DNA from: Flavobacterium sp. 9R
Lineage (GTDB): Bacteria; Bacteroidota; Bacteroidia; Flavobacteriales; Flavobacteriaceae
Direction of reading: 5' to 3'
DNA: 64,000 bases
Assembly: GCF_902506345.1 (NCBI RefSeq)
Contig: NZ_LR733413.1
Coordinates: forward strand, 502,531-566,530
Position 1 is the stretch's first letter; every line of letters begins with the position of its first letter. Positions 19,780-28,681 of this stretch are shown here, piece after piece. The position numbers and the translations under genes were made by a program. The notes below the pieces were generated by a model that was given only the letters and a program-made list of their open reading frames with translations, did no database searches and was not told the origin of the DNA.

Positions 19780-19810
19780 ACACCTAGAGAATTAAAACCT
19801 AGGTGTTTTT
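19780..19810 (+). terminator. Intra-PUL terminator after the LamG gene
   Basis: The 8-bp arms ACACCTAG and CTAGGTGT enclose an 11-nt loop and are followed by five T. It lies between the surface-protein genes and the enzyme genes, which read in the same direction, so it probably lowers but does not abolish read-through. Confidence 0.75.
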
Positions 19811-19833
19811 ACTAATGTTTAATTCTAATAAAA

Positions 19834-21210
19834 ATGAAAAAATCGCTATATCTATTGTTTTTTTTATCAATGTTCACGTCTTGTACATCATCTCCGCAGG
19901 AGCCTAAAAGTTCAGGAACTCCCTTGCCAACAATTCCAGTGAAAGTGTTGTCAGATAATGAACTTCTTGACTTGGTACAAAAAGACGCTATTAAGTATTT
20001 TTGGGACTATGCCGATCCGATTTCTAAATTAGCTCGCGAGCGATACCACACCGAAGATCCAAATTTTGAATCGAATATAATTACTACAGGTGGTTCAGGT
20101 TTTGGGTTAATGACACTAATTGTTGGTATCGAAAGAGGTTTTGTTCCTAGGGCAGAAGCTTTAGCAAGACTTAGTACAGCTTTGCAGTTTCTAGAAAAAG
20201 CCGATCGTTTTCACGGTGCTTGGCCGCATTGGATGGATAACCAAACAGGAAAAGTAATCCCTTTTGGAACTAAAGATAATGGCGGTGATTTGGTCGAAAC
20301 TTCTTTCGTCTGTCAGGCTTTAATCACTTTGCGAGAATACTTTAAAAATGGAAATGCTACCGAAAAAGCATTAGCCCAAAAAGCTGATGAGTTATGGAAA
20401 GGGGTAGAATGGGATTGGTACACAAAAGGGGAAAAAGCTTTGTATTGGCATTGGTCGCCTAATTATACTTGGGAAATGAACTTTAAACTCGAGGGATATA
20501 ACGAATGCTTGATTACCTATATTATGGGTGCCGCATCTCCGACTCATACCATTCCTGCCGATGCTTACCATATAGGATGGGCAAGAAATGGGGGAATCAT
20601 AAACGGAAGTTCTCAATATGGACTACCCGTCGTGTTGAGTTATAATGGAGCTGTTGGAAATGTAGGTCCTATGTTTTGGTCACATTATTCTTTTTTGGGA
20701 TTGGATCCCAATAATTTAACAGATAACTATGCGAATTATGGTACACTAACGCAGAATCACGCCAAAATTATGGTCAAGTACAGTCAGGCTAATCCAAAAC
20801 AGTTTAAAGATTACTCTGATAAATGTTGGGGACTTACCGCCAGTTATACTCGTAATCCTGATGGCACAACAGGTTATACTGCACACCAACCCAATAATGA
20901 CAATGGTGTAATTACGCCAACAGCAGCCTTATCTTCATTCCCTTTTGCCCCAATCGAAGCGATGAAATTTTTGCGCTATGTTTATGATGAGAATAAGACA
21001 AAATATGTTGGTATAGCAGGACCTTATGATGCATTTTCACCACATTACAATTGGGTAACTCCGCGTTATCTAGCCATTGACCAAGGGACTATTGTACCTA
21101 TGATTGAAAATTATCGCTCAGGATTATTATGGAAGCTATTTATGAATGCTCCCGAAGTGAAAGCAGGTTTGTTAAAATTAGGATTTCATTCGTCGAAGTA
21201 TGGAATCTAA
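19834..21210 (+). CDS. GH144-like endo-beta-1,2-glucanase (glycoamylase-like lipoprotein)
   Basis: Exported lipoprotein (lipobox FTSC near residue 17) of 458 residues, all of it a single (alpha/alpha)6-type domain of the glycoamylase-like family (PF10091). The conserved core WHWSPNYTWEMNFKLEGYNE carries Glu214, Glu220 and Glu224, and FHGAWPHWMD and ARNGGIINGSSQYGLP are typical. Characterised members of this family in CAZy GH144 cleave beta-1,2-glucan to sophorose or short sophoro-oligosaccharides. The GH3 gene directly downstream supports this. The family is clear; the exact linkage specificity is inferred and other PF10091 activities are possible. Confidence 0.78.
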   Translation: MKKSLYLLFFLSMFTSCTSSPQEPKSSGTPLPTIPVKVLSDNELLDLVQKDAIKYFWDYADPISKLARERYHTEDPNFESNIITTGGSGFGLMTLIVGIERGFVPRAEALARLSTALQFLEKADRFHGAWPHWMDNQTGKVIPFGTKDNGGDLVETSFVCQALITLREYFKNGNATEKALAQKADELWKGVEWDWYTKGEKALYWHWSPNYTWEMNFKLEGYNECLITYIMGAASPTHTIPADAYHIGWARNGGIINGSSQYGLPVVLSYNGAVGNVGPMFWSHYSFLGLDPNNLTDNYANYGTLTQNHAKIMVKYSQANPKQFKDYSDKCWGLTASYTRNPDGTTGYTAHQPNNDNGVITPTAALSSFPFAPIEAMKFLRYVYDENKTKYVGIAGPYDAFSPHYNWVTPRYLAIDQGTIVPMIENYRSGLLWKLFMNAPEVKAGLLKLGFHSSKYGI

Positions 21211-21346
21211 AATAGAAATAATCCTTATTACAATTTTATTGATAATGAAACTATTAGATTTTTTATTGGTGTAAAAGATTCATTTGTCAAGAAATAAAGC
21301 CTTTTACTTTTCTTAAAAGGTCAATGAAAAAAATAAAAATAAAAAT

Positions 21347-23650
21347 ATGAATACCACTAAATTACTACTATTGCTGTTAAGTATTTCCTTTATTGGCTAC
21401 AGCCAAAAAAGAGGAAATAAAAATGATTCCAAAATCAAACCCCGAGCAGAGTTTGTGGCTGATTTATTGTCTAAAATGACTTTAGATGAAAAATTAGGAC
21501 AATTGAATTTGCCTACATCTGGAGATATTACTACAGGTGCAGCCAGCAGCTCTGACGTTGCAAAAAAAATTGAGGAGGGTAAAGTAGGAGGCTTATTCAA
21601 TATCAAGTCGGTACAAAAAATTAAAGAAGTTCAAAGAATTGCCGTTGAAAAAAGTCGCCTTAAAATCCCTTTGATTTTCGGGATGGATGTCATTCACGGA
21701 TACGAAACAACATTTCCAATTCCATTAGGATTGTCTTGTACTTGGGATATGAATTTAATAGAGCGTAGTGCTCAAATAGCTGCTCAAGAAGCAAGTGCTG
21801 ACGGAATTAACTGGACATTTTCACCTATGGTTGATATTTCAAGAGATCCAAGATGGGGAAGAATTTCAGAAGGTTCAGGCGAAGATCCCTATTTAGGTTC
21901 CCAAATTGCTCAAGCTATGGTTAGGGGATATCAAGGAAATGATTTGTCTAAGAACAATACCATTTTGTCTTGTGTTAAACACTTTGCACTTTATGGAGCG
22001 CCAGAAGCTGGTCGTGATTACAATACCGTAGATATGAGCAAAATCCGTATGTATAATGATTATTTTCCTCCTTATAAAGCTGCTGTAGATGCTGGCGTTG
22101 GCTCCGTTATGGCTTCGTTTAATGAGGTAGATGGTGTTCCTGCAACAGGAAACAAGTGGTTAATGACGGACGTGTTAAGAAAACAATGGGCTTTTAAAGG
22201 TTTTGTAGTAACTGATTTTACTGGAATTAATGAAATGGTAGATCACGGAATGGGGGATTTACAAACTGTATCAGCTTTAGCTCTGAATGCTGGTGTTGAA
22301 ATGGATATGGTAGGCGAAGGTTTTTTGACCACATTAAAAAAATCAATCGACGAAAAAAAGGTTTCGATTGCTCAAATCGACAATGCTGTAAGGTTAATTC
22401 TGGAGGCGAAATACGATTTGGGTTTGTTTCATGATCCCTACAGATATTGTGATATAAAACGTTCCAAAACGGATATATATACTACTTCAAATAGAAATGA
22501 AGCTAGAAATACAGCTGCTCAATCTTTAGTCTTATTAAAAAATCAGAATCAAGTATTGCCTCTTAAAAAATCCGGAACTATTGCACTTATAGGACCTCTA
22601 GCGGATGCGAAAGAAAATATGTCGGGAACTTGGAGTGTAGCTACAAAGCTTGAAAATTCTATTTCTTTATTGTCTGGAGTAAAAACGGTTGCCGGAAACT
22701 CCGCCACTATTTTATATGCCAAAGGGAGTAATTTAGATTATGATGCTGCTTTTGAAGAACGTGCGACTATGTTCGGAAAAACATTGCACAGAGATCATCG
22801 CTCGGATCAAGAATTACTAGCCGAAGCACTTAAAATAGCTAACCAAGCTGACGTCATTGTTGCTGCTTTAGGCGAATCAGCAGAGTTAAGCGGAGAATCC
22901 AGTAGTCGTACCAATCTCGAAATTCCAAAAGCCCAAAAAGATTTGCTTAATGAACTAGTAAAAACAGGAAAGCCTGTTGTTTTAGTACTTTTTGATGGAA
23001 GACCTTTAGTTCTTGTGGAAGAGAATCAAAAAGTTCCTGCTATTTTGAATGCTTGGTTTGCAGGAAGTGAGGCAGGATTAGCTATTGCCGATGTATTGTT
23101 TGGTGATGAAAATCCATCAGGGAAGTTAACAACTACTTTTCCAAGAAGTGTGGGGCAAATACCTATTTACTATAGTACCAAGAATACAGGAAGGCCCTTA
23201 GGAAATAAAGAAGGTAAGTTCGAAAAATTCAAATCAAACTATATTGATGAGCGAAATGAGCCTCTTTTTCCATTCGGATATGGGCTAAGTTATACTAATT
23301 TTAGTTACTCAAATCTGATGATTTCTTCTCCTAAAATGACAAAAAATGAAACAATAAAAGTTTCTGTTGAGGTAACAAATACAGGTAATTTTGACGGTAA
23401 AGAGGTAGTGCAGCTTTATATTAGGGATATAGTAGGAAGTGTTACTCGTCCCTTAAAAGAACTAAAGGATTTCAAAAAAATAGCGTTGAAAAAAGGAGAG
23501 AAACAAACCCTTACTTTTGAAATTACTGTTGATAAATTAAAGTTCTATAATTCAGATTTGAACTTTGTTGCTGAACCTGGTCTATTTGAGGTTTTTATTG
23601 GCAAGGATTCAACTACCAATAATAAAATAAGTTTTGAGTTAATTAATTAA
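21347..23650 (+). CDS. GH3 beta-glucosidase, exported
   Basis: Releases glucose from the non-reducing end of beta-gluco-oligosaccharides, probably in the periplasm. It has a signal peptide (MNTTKLLLLLLSISFIGYSQ). The N-terminal (beta/alpha)8 domain contains GMDVIHGYETTFPIPLG and RDPRWGRISEGSGEDP and ends with the nucleophile Asp290 in GFVVTDFTG. The C-terminal alpha/beta sandwich carries GESAELSGESSSR with the candidate acid/base glutamate, and a fibronectin-III-like domain (about 660-755) closes the 767-residue chain. It is BglX-like in layout. Partner of the GH144-like enzyme: it would degrade sophorose-type products. Confidence 0.93.
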   Translation: MNTTKLLLLLLSISFIGYSQKRGNKNDSKIKPRAEFVADLLSKMTLDEKLGQLNLPTSGDITTGAASSSDVAKKIEEGKVGGLFNIKSVQKIKEVQRIAVEKSRLKIPLIFGMDVIHGYETTFPIPLGLSCTWDMNLIERSAQIAAQEASADGINWTFSPMVDISRDPRWGRISEGSGEDPYLGSQIAQAMVRGYQGNDLSKNNTILSCVKHFALYGAPEAGRDYNTVDMSKIRMYNDYFPPYKAAVDAGVGSVMASFNEVDGVPATGNKWLMTDVLRKQWAFKGFVVTDFTGINEMVDHGMGDLQTVSALALNAGVEMDMVGEGFLTTLKKSIDEKKVSIAQIDNAVRLILEAKYDLGLFHDPYRYCDIKRSKTDIYTTSNRNEARNTAAQSLVLLKNQNQVLPLKKSGTIALIGPLADAKENMSGTWSVATKLENSISLLSGVKTVAGNSATILYAKGSNLDYDAAFEERATMFGKTLHRDHRSDQELLAEALKIANQADVIVAALGESAELSGESSSRTNLEIPKAQKDLLNELVKTGKPVVLVLFDGRPLVLVEENQKVPAILNAWFAGSEAGLAIADVLFGDENPSGKLTTTFPRSVGQIPIYYSTKNTGRPLGNKEGKFEKFKSNYIDERNEPLFPFGYGLSYTNFSYSNLMISSPKMTKNETIKVSVEVTNTGNFDGKEVVQLYIRDIVGSVTRPLKELKDFKKIALKKGEKQTLTFEITVDKLKFYNSDLNFVAEPGLFEVFIGKDSTTNNKISFELIN

Positions 23651-23668
23651 GTTTTGTTAGTTTTTTTT

Positions 23669-23703
23669 ACCCTTCGATGATTGCTTTCGGAGGGTATTTT
23701 TTT
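23669..23703 (+). terminator. Terminator after the GH3 gene
   Basis: The arms ACCCTTCG and CGGAGGGT pair over 8 bp with one G-U pair and are followed by seven T. Confidence 0.78.
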
Positions 23704-23715
23704 ATCCAATAAACA

Positions 23716-25509
23716 ATGAATTCTAAAATGAAATATTATCTAATGAAAAGATTTGGGCTAATTTTAGCGGGATTATCTTTTTGTTTTTTTGCACAAGGAC
23801 AAGTAAAACAACAACAAACCTATTGTAATCCTATAAACATTGATTATGGTTATTGTCCCATTCCAAATTTTGTTACCCAAGGAAAGCATAGAGCCACAGC
23901 AGATCCTGTGATTACTTTTTTTCAAGGGAAATACTATTTGTTTTCTACCAATCAATGGGGGTATTGGCATAGTACAGATATGCTCAATTGGCAATTTATT
24001 TCTAAAAAGTTTTTGCGACCAGAACATAAAGTTTATGATGAACTTTGTGCTCCATCACTTTCTTTTGTCAATGATAGCTTGTTGGTTGTGGGCTCAACAC
24101 ACGGTAAAGAATTTCCAATCTGGATGAGTAAAAATCCAAGTAAAAATGAGTGGAAAGAACTGGTTCATAAGTCTGAAGCTGCTGCTTGGGATCCTCAGAT
24201 TTTTTGGGACAAAGAAAAAGATGAATTGTATGAATATTATGGGTCAAGTAATTTGTATCCAATTTATGGAGTAAAGTTAAATCGTAAAACATTCCAGCCC
24301 GAAGGAGAAGTAGTGCCCTTAATTGCATTGAATGATGAGGAACATGGTTGGGAAAGATTTGGTGAAAACAATGATAATACATTTATGCAACCTTTTATGG
24401 AAGGTGCTTTTATGACTAAACACAAGAACACATATTATTTACAATATGGTGGGCCAGGTACTGAATTTAGTGGATATGGAGATGGTGTGTATACAAGCAA
24501 GAATCCTTTAGGTCCGTTTGTGTATCAATCGCATAATCCATTTTCATATAAACCTGGAGGTTTTGCAAGAGGTGCAGGTCATGGTGCAACTTTTCAAGAT
24601 GCAAATAGTACTTTTTGGCATGTATCTACAATTGTAATTGGAACAAAGAATAATTTTGAAAGACGATTGGGTATTTGGCCAGCTGGTATAGATGAAGAAG
24701 GAGTTTTATACTCCAATACAGCTTATGGCGATTACCCAACTTTTCTTCCTTCACAAAATAAAGACCACCTTAAGGGTAGTTTTTCAGGTTGGATGCTTTT
24801 GAACTATAATAAACCAGTGAGTGTTTCCTCTACATTAGGTGGTTTTCAACCCAATTATGCAGTCAATGAAGATATAAAGACGTATTGGTCTGCAAAAACA
24901 GGAAACAAAGGGGAATGGTTGATTTCTGATTTAGGGGAAAGCAGTACTATTCGTGCAATTCAAATAAATTATGCAGACCAAGACGTGACACTGATGGGGA
25001 AACCAGAGACCACTGTTGGGCATAAATATCTTATTACTGTATCTGACAATCTAAAAGAATGGAAAGTGATTGTTGATAAGAGTAAAAACTGCAAAGATGT
25101 TCCTCACGATTATGTCGAATTAGAGAAACCTGTTATTGGACGATATTTGAAGATAGAGAATATCCAAATGCCAACAGGTAAATTTGCTTTAAGTGGCTTT
25201 AGGGTTTTTGGCAAAGGTAATGGTGAAGCTCCAGCTCCTGTTAAAAACTTTGTTCCTTTGCGAGTAGCTCCAAAAACAAAAGGGGAACGTCGTAATGTCT
25301 GGTTTAAATGGGAACAAGAACCATTAGCAGATGGTTATGTTATTTATTTTGGAAAATCACCAAACCAGCTTTATGGTTCCGTAATGGTTTATGGTAAAAA
25401 TGAATATTATTTGAATGCGTTGGATCAATCCGATGCCTATTATTTTCAAATAGAAGCTTTTAATAGCAACGGAATTAGTCCAAGAACGCCTGTAATCAGA
25501 GTAGAATAG
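23716..25509 (+). CDS. GH43-like glycosidase with discoidin and Fn3-like domains
   Basis: An exported protein of 597 residues. Starts at residues 1, 5 or 10 are possible; MKRFGLILAGLSFCFFAQGQ (from 23743) is the core signal peptide. Residues about 35-350 form a five-bladed-propeller glycosidase domain of the GH43 type, with candidate catalytic residues Asp63 (TADPVITFF), Asp159 (WDPQIFWD) and Glu229 (MEGAFMTKH). A discoidin-like (F5/8 C) domain (about 370-500, YWSAKTGNKGEWLISDLG) and a C-terminal Fn3-like domain (about 520-597) follow. A GH43-type enzyme is unexpected beside GH144 and GH3, so the native glycan may carry a side group. Its specificity cannot be told from sequence. Confidence 0.75.
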   Translation: MNSKMKYYLMKRFGLILAGLSFCFFAQGQVKQQQTYCNPINIDYGYCPIPNFVTQGKHRATADPVITFFQGKYYLFSTNQWGYWHSTDMLNWQFISKKFLRPEHKVYDELCAPSLSFVNDSLLVVGSTHGKEFPIWMSKNPSKNEWKELVHKSEAAAWDPQIFWDKEKDELYEYYGSSNLYPIYGVKLNRKTFQPEGEVVPLIALNDEEHGWERFGENNDNTFMQPFMEGAFMTKHKNTYYLQYGGPGTEFSGYGDGVYTSKNPLGPFVYQSHNPFSYKPGGFARGAGHGATFQDANSTFWHVSTIVIGTKNNFERRLGIWPAGIDEEGVLYSNTAYGDYPTFLPSQNKDHLKGSFSGWMLLNYNKPVSVSSTLGGFQPNYAVNEDIKTYWSAKTGNKGEWLISDLGESSTIRAIQINYADQDVTLMGKPETTVGHKYLITVSDNLKEWKVIVDKSKNCKDVPHDYVELEKPVIGRYLKIENIQMPTGKFALSGFRVFGKGNGEAPAPVKNFVPLRVAPKTKGERRNVWFKWEQEPLADGYVIYFGKSPNQLYGSVMVYGKNEYYLNALDQSDAYYFQIEAFNSNGISPRTPVIRVE

Positions 25510-25521
25510 CAAGAATTGATT

Positions 25522-25558
25522 TTGAATTATAGAGATTAAATTAATCTCTATAATTCAA
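25522..25558. terminator. Perfect 18-bp inverted repeat between convergent genes
   Basis: The arms 25522-25539 and 25541-25558 are exact reverse complements separated by one base. The right arm begins with the stop codon of the minus-strand M20 gene and continues into its last codons. Neither side has a T run, so it may be a factor-assisted or bidirectional 3'-end hairpin rather than a classic terminator. Confidence 0.6.
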
Positions 25559-26977
25559 GGCTGGTTTACGGTCACCAAGTAAAGGTTTGTACTGATAATC
25601 GCCTTTGCTGGATTTGAATTCTTCTTTGGCTTTTTGAACTAAAGAAGGATTCGTAAACAAATCGATGGCCATATACGAAAGTGTTTTGGCAGCCACAAGC
25701 ATTCCTTTGATACCTATATCGGTTCCACCACAAGCTACGGCTTGCCAGCTGTGTGCTCCAGTTCCTGGAACCCAAGTTGCGGTTTCGATTCCAACTGTCG
25801 GAACAGTGTAACTTACATCGCCTACATCGGTGGAGCCTAGATTTTTCTCAATATGCATCGGATTGACTTTGGCGGCGTTGGCGATTGGTGGTTTTTTGTC
25901 GATAAAACTGCTTTGAATTTTAGTCGCAAAAGCTATTTCTTCTGGTGTATACTGTACGCCTCCAACTTTTTCTAAATTGATTTGTATGGCATCGGCCAAT
26001 GTTTTGTTGATGAGCAAATCGTGAGTACCTCCGATGATTTCATATTCGGAACGGGTTCCTGTTCCTAAAGCTGCACCTTCGGCTGCTTTAGCTACTCGGT
26101 CAAAAACATTAACAGCAATGGTTTTCTCTGGATTTCTAACATAATAATATACTTCGGCAAATTCTGGAACTACGTTTGGGGCTTTACCGCCATTGGTAAT
26201 GACATAATGAATTCTTGTTTCTTGAGGAATATGTTCCCGCATCATATTGACCATATAATCCATAGCTTCGACAGCATCCAAAGCGGAGCGTCCTTGCTCT
26301 GGAGAAGCAGCTGCGTGCGATGAAATCCCATAAAATCGAAACTTAGCCGATTTGTTAGCCAAAGCACTAGTGTAGGTTACCGAATTATTATCCGAAGGAT
26401 GCCAATGCAAGACTACATCAACATTGTTGAAAAGCCCTTCTCTCACCATATATACTTTTCCGCTTCCGCCTTCTTCTGCAGGACATCCAAAGACTTTTAT
26501 TGTCCCTTTTAATTTGCCTTCTTTCATTAGATTTTTGATGGCAATACCAGCAGCAATGGAGCCAGTTCCAAATAGGTGATGTCCACATCCGTGACCATTA
26601 TTTTTATTAGGAATCAATGTTTTAATAGGTGAGGTGTCTTGTGATAATCCAGGAAGTGCATCGTACTCTGCTAATATCCCAATCACAGGATACCCCGAAC
26701 CATACGTAGCCACAAAAGCTGTAGGTATCCCTGCTACACCAGTAGTAACGGAGAAATCATTTTCTTTTAATTGTTGCGCGAGTAAGTTAGAACTGTTGGT
26801 TTCTTTGTATCCTAATTCGGCATAATCCCAGATATTCAAAGCTATTTTCTTGTAAGTAGCCCTTTCTTTTTCAATGCTCGTATTTGCTTCTTTCTTTAGT
26901 ATTTCGATTGATTTTTGGGACCAATTTATTTGCGCAAATAGGGTAGTGGCAAGAATAGCCCAAATTGTTTTTTTCAT
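25541..26977 (-). CDS. Exported M20-family amidohydrolase (AbgB-like)
   Basis: A metal-dependent peptidase/amidohydrolase of the M20D type, closest in feel to p-aminobenzoyl-glutamate hydrolase subunit B and related amidohydrolases. Metal-site motifs are GILAEYDALPG, NGHGCGHHLFG, CPAEEGGSG and LHWHPSD. The dimerisation insert contains SSHAAASPEQGRSALDAVE. I start at the ATG at 26977; the frame extends two codons upstream to a TTG. The N-terminus MKKTIWAILATTLFAQINWSQ is a signal peptide, so it works in the periplasm, probably trimming amides of peptides or aminoacyl compounds. The substrate is unknown. Confidence 0.9.
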   Translation of the reverse strand: MKKTIWAILATTLFAQINWSQKSIEILKKEANTSIEKERATYKKIALNIWDYAELGYKETNSSNLLAQQLKENDFSVTTGVAGIPTAFVATYGSGYPVIGILAEYDALPGLSQDTSPIKTLIPNKNNGHGCGHHLFGTGSIAAGIAIKNLMKEGKLKGTIKVFGCPAEEGGSGKVYMVREGLFNNVDVVLHWHPSDNNSVTYTSALANKSAKFRFYGISSHAAASPEQGRSALDAVEAMDYMVNMMREHIPQETRIHYVITNGGKAPNVVPEFAEVYYYVRNPEKTIAVNVFDRVAKAAEGAALGTGTRSEYEIIGGTHDLLINKTLADAIQINLEKVGGVQYTPEEIAFATKIQSSFIDKKPPIANAAKVNPMHIEKNLGSTDVGDVSYTVPTVGIETATWVPGTGAHSWQAVACGGTDIGIKGMLVAAKTLSYMAIDLFTNPSLVQKAKEEFKSSKGDYQYKPLLGDRKPALNYRD

Positions 26978-27085
26978 ATTCAAAAGTAAAAGTTAGGTTT
27001 GTAGTGATGTTTTGTGCTGATCAAAAGCGTTTTACAGCAATCTTTTGATGAATAAGCTAATATACATTGATTTTGCTTATCCTAG

Positions 27086-27469
27086 TTACTTTTCATAAAA
27101 TTCAATGGGCAACTGGTCAGGATCAGCAATAAAAAGAAAGCGTTTGTTGGTGAATTCATCTGTACGAATGGCTTCCATTTCGATTTGATTTTTTTGCAAA
27201 TGGGCAACGATTCTATCCAAATCATCCACTTCAAAAGCCAAGTGACGCAAACCCGTAGCTTCAGGTCGTGAAGGTCTTGAAGGAGGATTGGGAAACGAAA
27301 AAAGTTCAATAATGTAGTTGCCATCGAGTGCTAAATCGAGTTTGTATGAAGCTCTTTCTTCTCGGTAAATTTCTTGGATGATTTCTAATCCCAATACTTC
27401 AACATAAAAGCGTTTCGATTTTTCATAATCGGAACAAATGATAGCGATATGATGAACTTTGTTAAGCAT
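27086..27469 (-). CDS. VOC/glyoxalase-fold protein (GloA2/YaeR-like)
   Basis: A small cytosolic protein of 127 residues with a complete vicinal-oxygen-chelate fold of paired beta-alpha-beta-beta-beta units. The pattern LNKVHHIAIICSDYEKSKRFYVEVLGL at the start (read in two parts), GLRHLAFEVDDLD in the middle and ADPDQLPIEFYE at the end keeps the metal ligands of the YaeR/GloA2 group: His near residue 7, Glu in IIELF, His in LRHLAF and Glu near the C-terminus. The likely role is detoxification or isomerisation, but the substrate is unproven. It has the same orientation as the M20 gene downstream, separated by about 108 bp. Confidence 0.85.
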   Translation of the reverse strand: MLNKVHHIAIICSDYEKSKRFYVEVLGLEIIQEIYREERASYKLDLALDGNYIIELFSFPNPPSRPSRPEATGLRHLAFEVDDLDRIVAHLQKNQIEMEAIRTDEFTNKRFLFIADPDQLPIEFYEK

Positions 27470-27520
27470 AACTTTCGATTAGATTTTTTTTAATTTAAAT
27501 AAAGAATAGCAGCTGGTCTA

Positions 27521-28681
27521 CTAGTCCAATTGGTATTTGAATCCAATTTCATACACGGCTTCTTTTCGTCTGTCAAAAGGCAGTTTCCCGTTGGAGTAGC
27601 TTACATAGACTCCACTTGAAGAGGCGATAGCTGCTGTGAAATATGAAAACGAATCAAAGTTATTATTTTTTATTTCATTCGACGCATTAATTTCTTTGAA
27701 GTATTTAAAAGAACTATTGAAAAAGAGTGTTTGTGAGGAAATCTCAGTAAGTACGGTTCTAAAACCCGCTTCGAAATGCATACGTGGGAAAGGCTTTAGA
27801 TTAGGGTCACTTTTTTTTCGTAACGTATCTTTTATTGGATTTACATAATCAAAACCGAACAATAGCGTAGGAAGGGTGATACCCGAATGCAGCGTTCCTT
27901 TGTATTGGGTTAATTTTCTGAGGAAAGCAAAAGGATAATCAAGTATATTGAGTTTTGATGCGATGTTGTTTTTATCCCAAGATTTCAAGCTACCGCCCAA
28001 TCGCATACCTAGCGTGCTTTGTTTTTTGGAAAAATCTTGATTTGATTCTAAGCCTGCATTCAAATCATATTTGAGAATCCAACTGTTTTTGAGTTTAAAT
28101 TTTTCGTTCATTTCACGCCATTCTGGGGCATTTAGTATGGCTTCGGAACTTTCGTAGGTGGCAAGTTTTCTGCGTAAATTGGCGTAGTAAACCAAATCAT
28201 TCGGGGTTGCTGTTACGGTTACGCCTCCACCAATGCGGAAGAGATTTAAAGCTAATTTGGTGTTTAGAAAATTGTAGGGATTGACTTCTTTGTTAAAAGA
28301 TACATTCCCTTTTATCTCTAACGATATTGATTTTCCTCTTTTTATATGGCCTTTCTCAGTGATTTTTGCTCTTTCGATGTTGAGGTTGTAAGCAAATCCT
28401 AAAGCCGATTTAGTGGAATCTTTGTTTTGAAAGGTTTTTAAATCCAAATCAAAGTTATTCAACCATTTTAAATACGAAGTGTCTTTTTTTTGGATTTTTA
28501 GCTCCATAAAATCCAATAAAAGCCCCCAATTTTCAGGTTGCTTTTTTAGAGAATCAACTTTTTCTATGACTTTGTTTTCTTGCAGTAGTTTGTCTTTGGA
28601 TACAACAGTTGTAAGCGATTGTGCATTCAATCCGCAATATGAAAATAAAATCAGGACAAAAAATAGTAATTTACGATTCAT
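27521..28681 (-). CDS. Outer-membrane-type protein of unknown function
   Basis: About 386 residues, starting at the ATG at 28681 (MNRKLLFFVLILFSYCGLNAQ, signal peptide); the frame runs further up to 28723 but inside the preceding gene. After a helical N-terminal segment (VIEKVDSLKKQPENW) the chain is a series of amphipathic strands with short turns and ends in an aromatic-rich strand (EAVYEIGFKYQLD), as in outer-membrane barrels. I do not recognise the family. The start codon lies inside the 3' end of the upstream gene (11-bp overlap), so the two are translationally coupled. Confidence 0.75.
   Translation of the reverse strand: MNRKLLFFVLILFSYCGLNAQSLTTVVSKDKLLQENKVIEKVDSLKKQPENWGLLLDFMELKIQKKDTSYLKWLNNFDLDLKTFQNKDSTKSALGFAYNLNIERAKITEKGHIKRGKSISLEIKGNVSFNKEVNPYNFLNTKLALNLFRIGGGVTVTATPNDLVYYANLRRKLATYESSEAILNAPEWREMNEKFKLKNSWILKYDLNAGLESNQDFSKKQSTLGMRLGGSLKSWDKNNIASKLNILDYPFAFLRKLTQYKGTLHSGITLPTLLFGFDYVNPIKDTLRKKSDPNLKPFPRMHFEAGFRTVLTEISSQTLFFNSSFKYFKEINASNEIKNNNFDSFSYFTAAIASSSGVYVSYSNGKLPFDRRKEAVYEIGFKYQLD

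Noticed and set aside
21300..21320. Small hairpin CCTTTT / AAAAGG before the GH3 gene
   Set aside because: It is AT-rich with only 6 bp and no T run; chance is likely in this composition.
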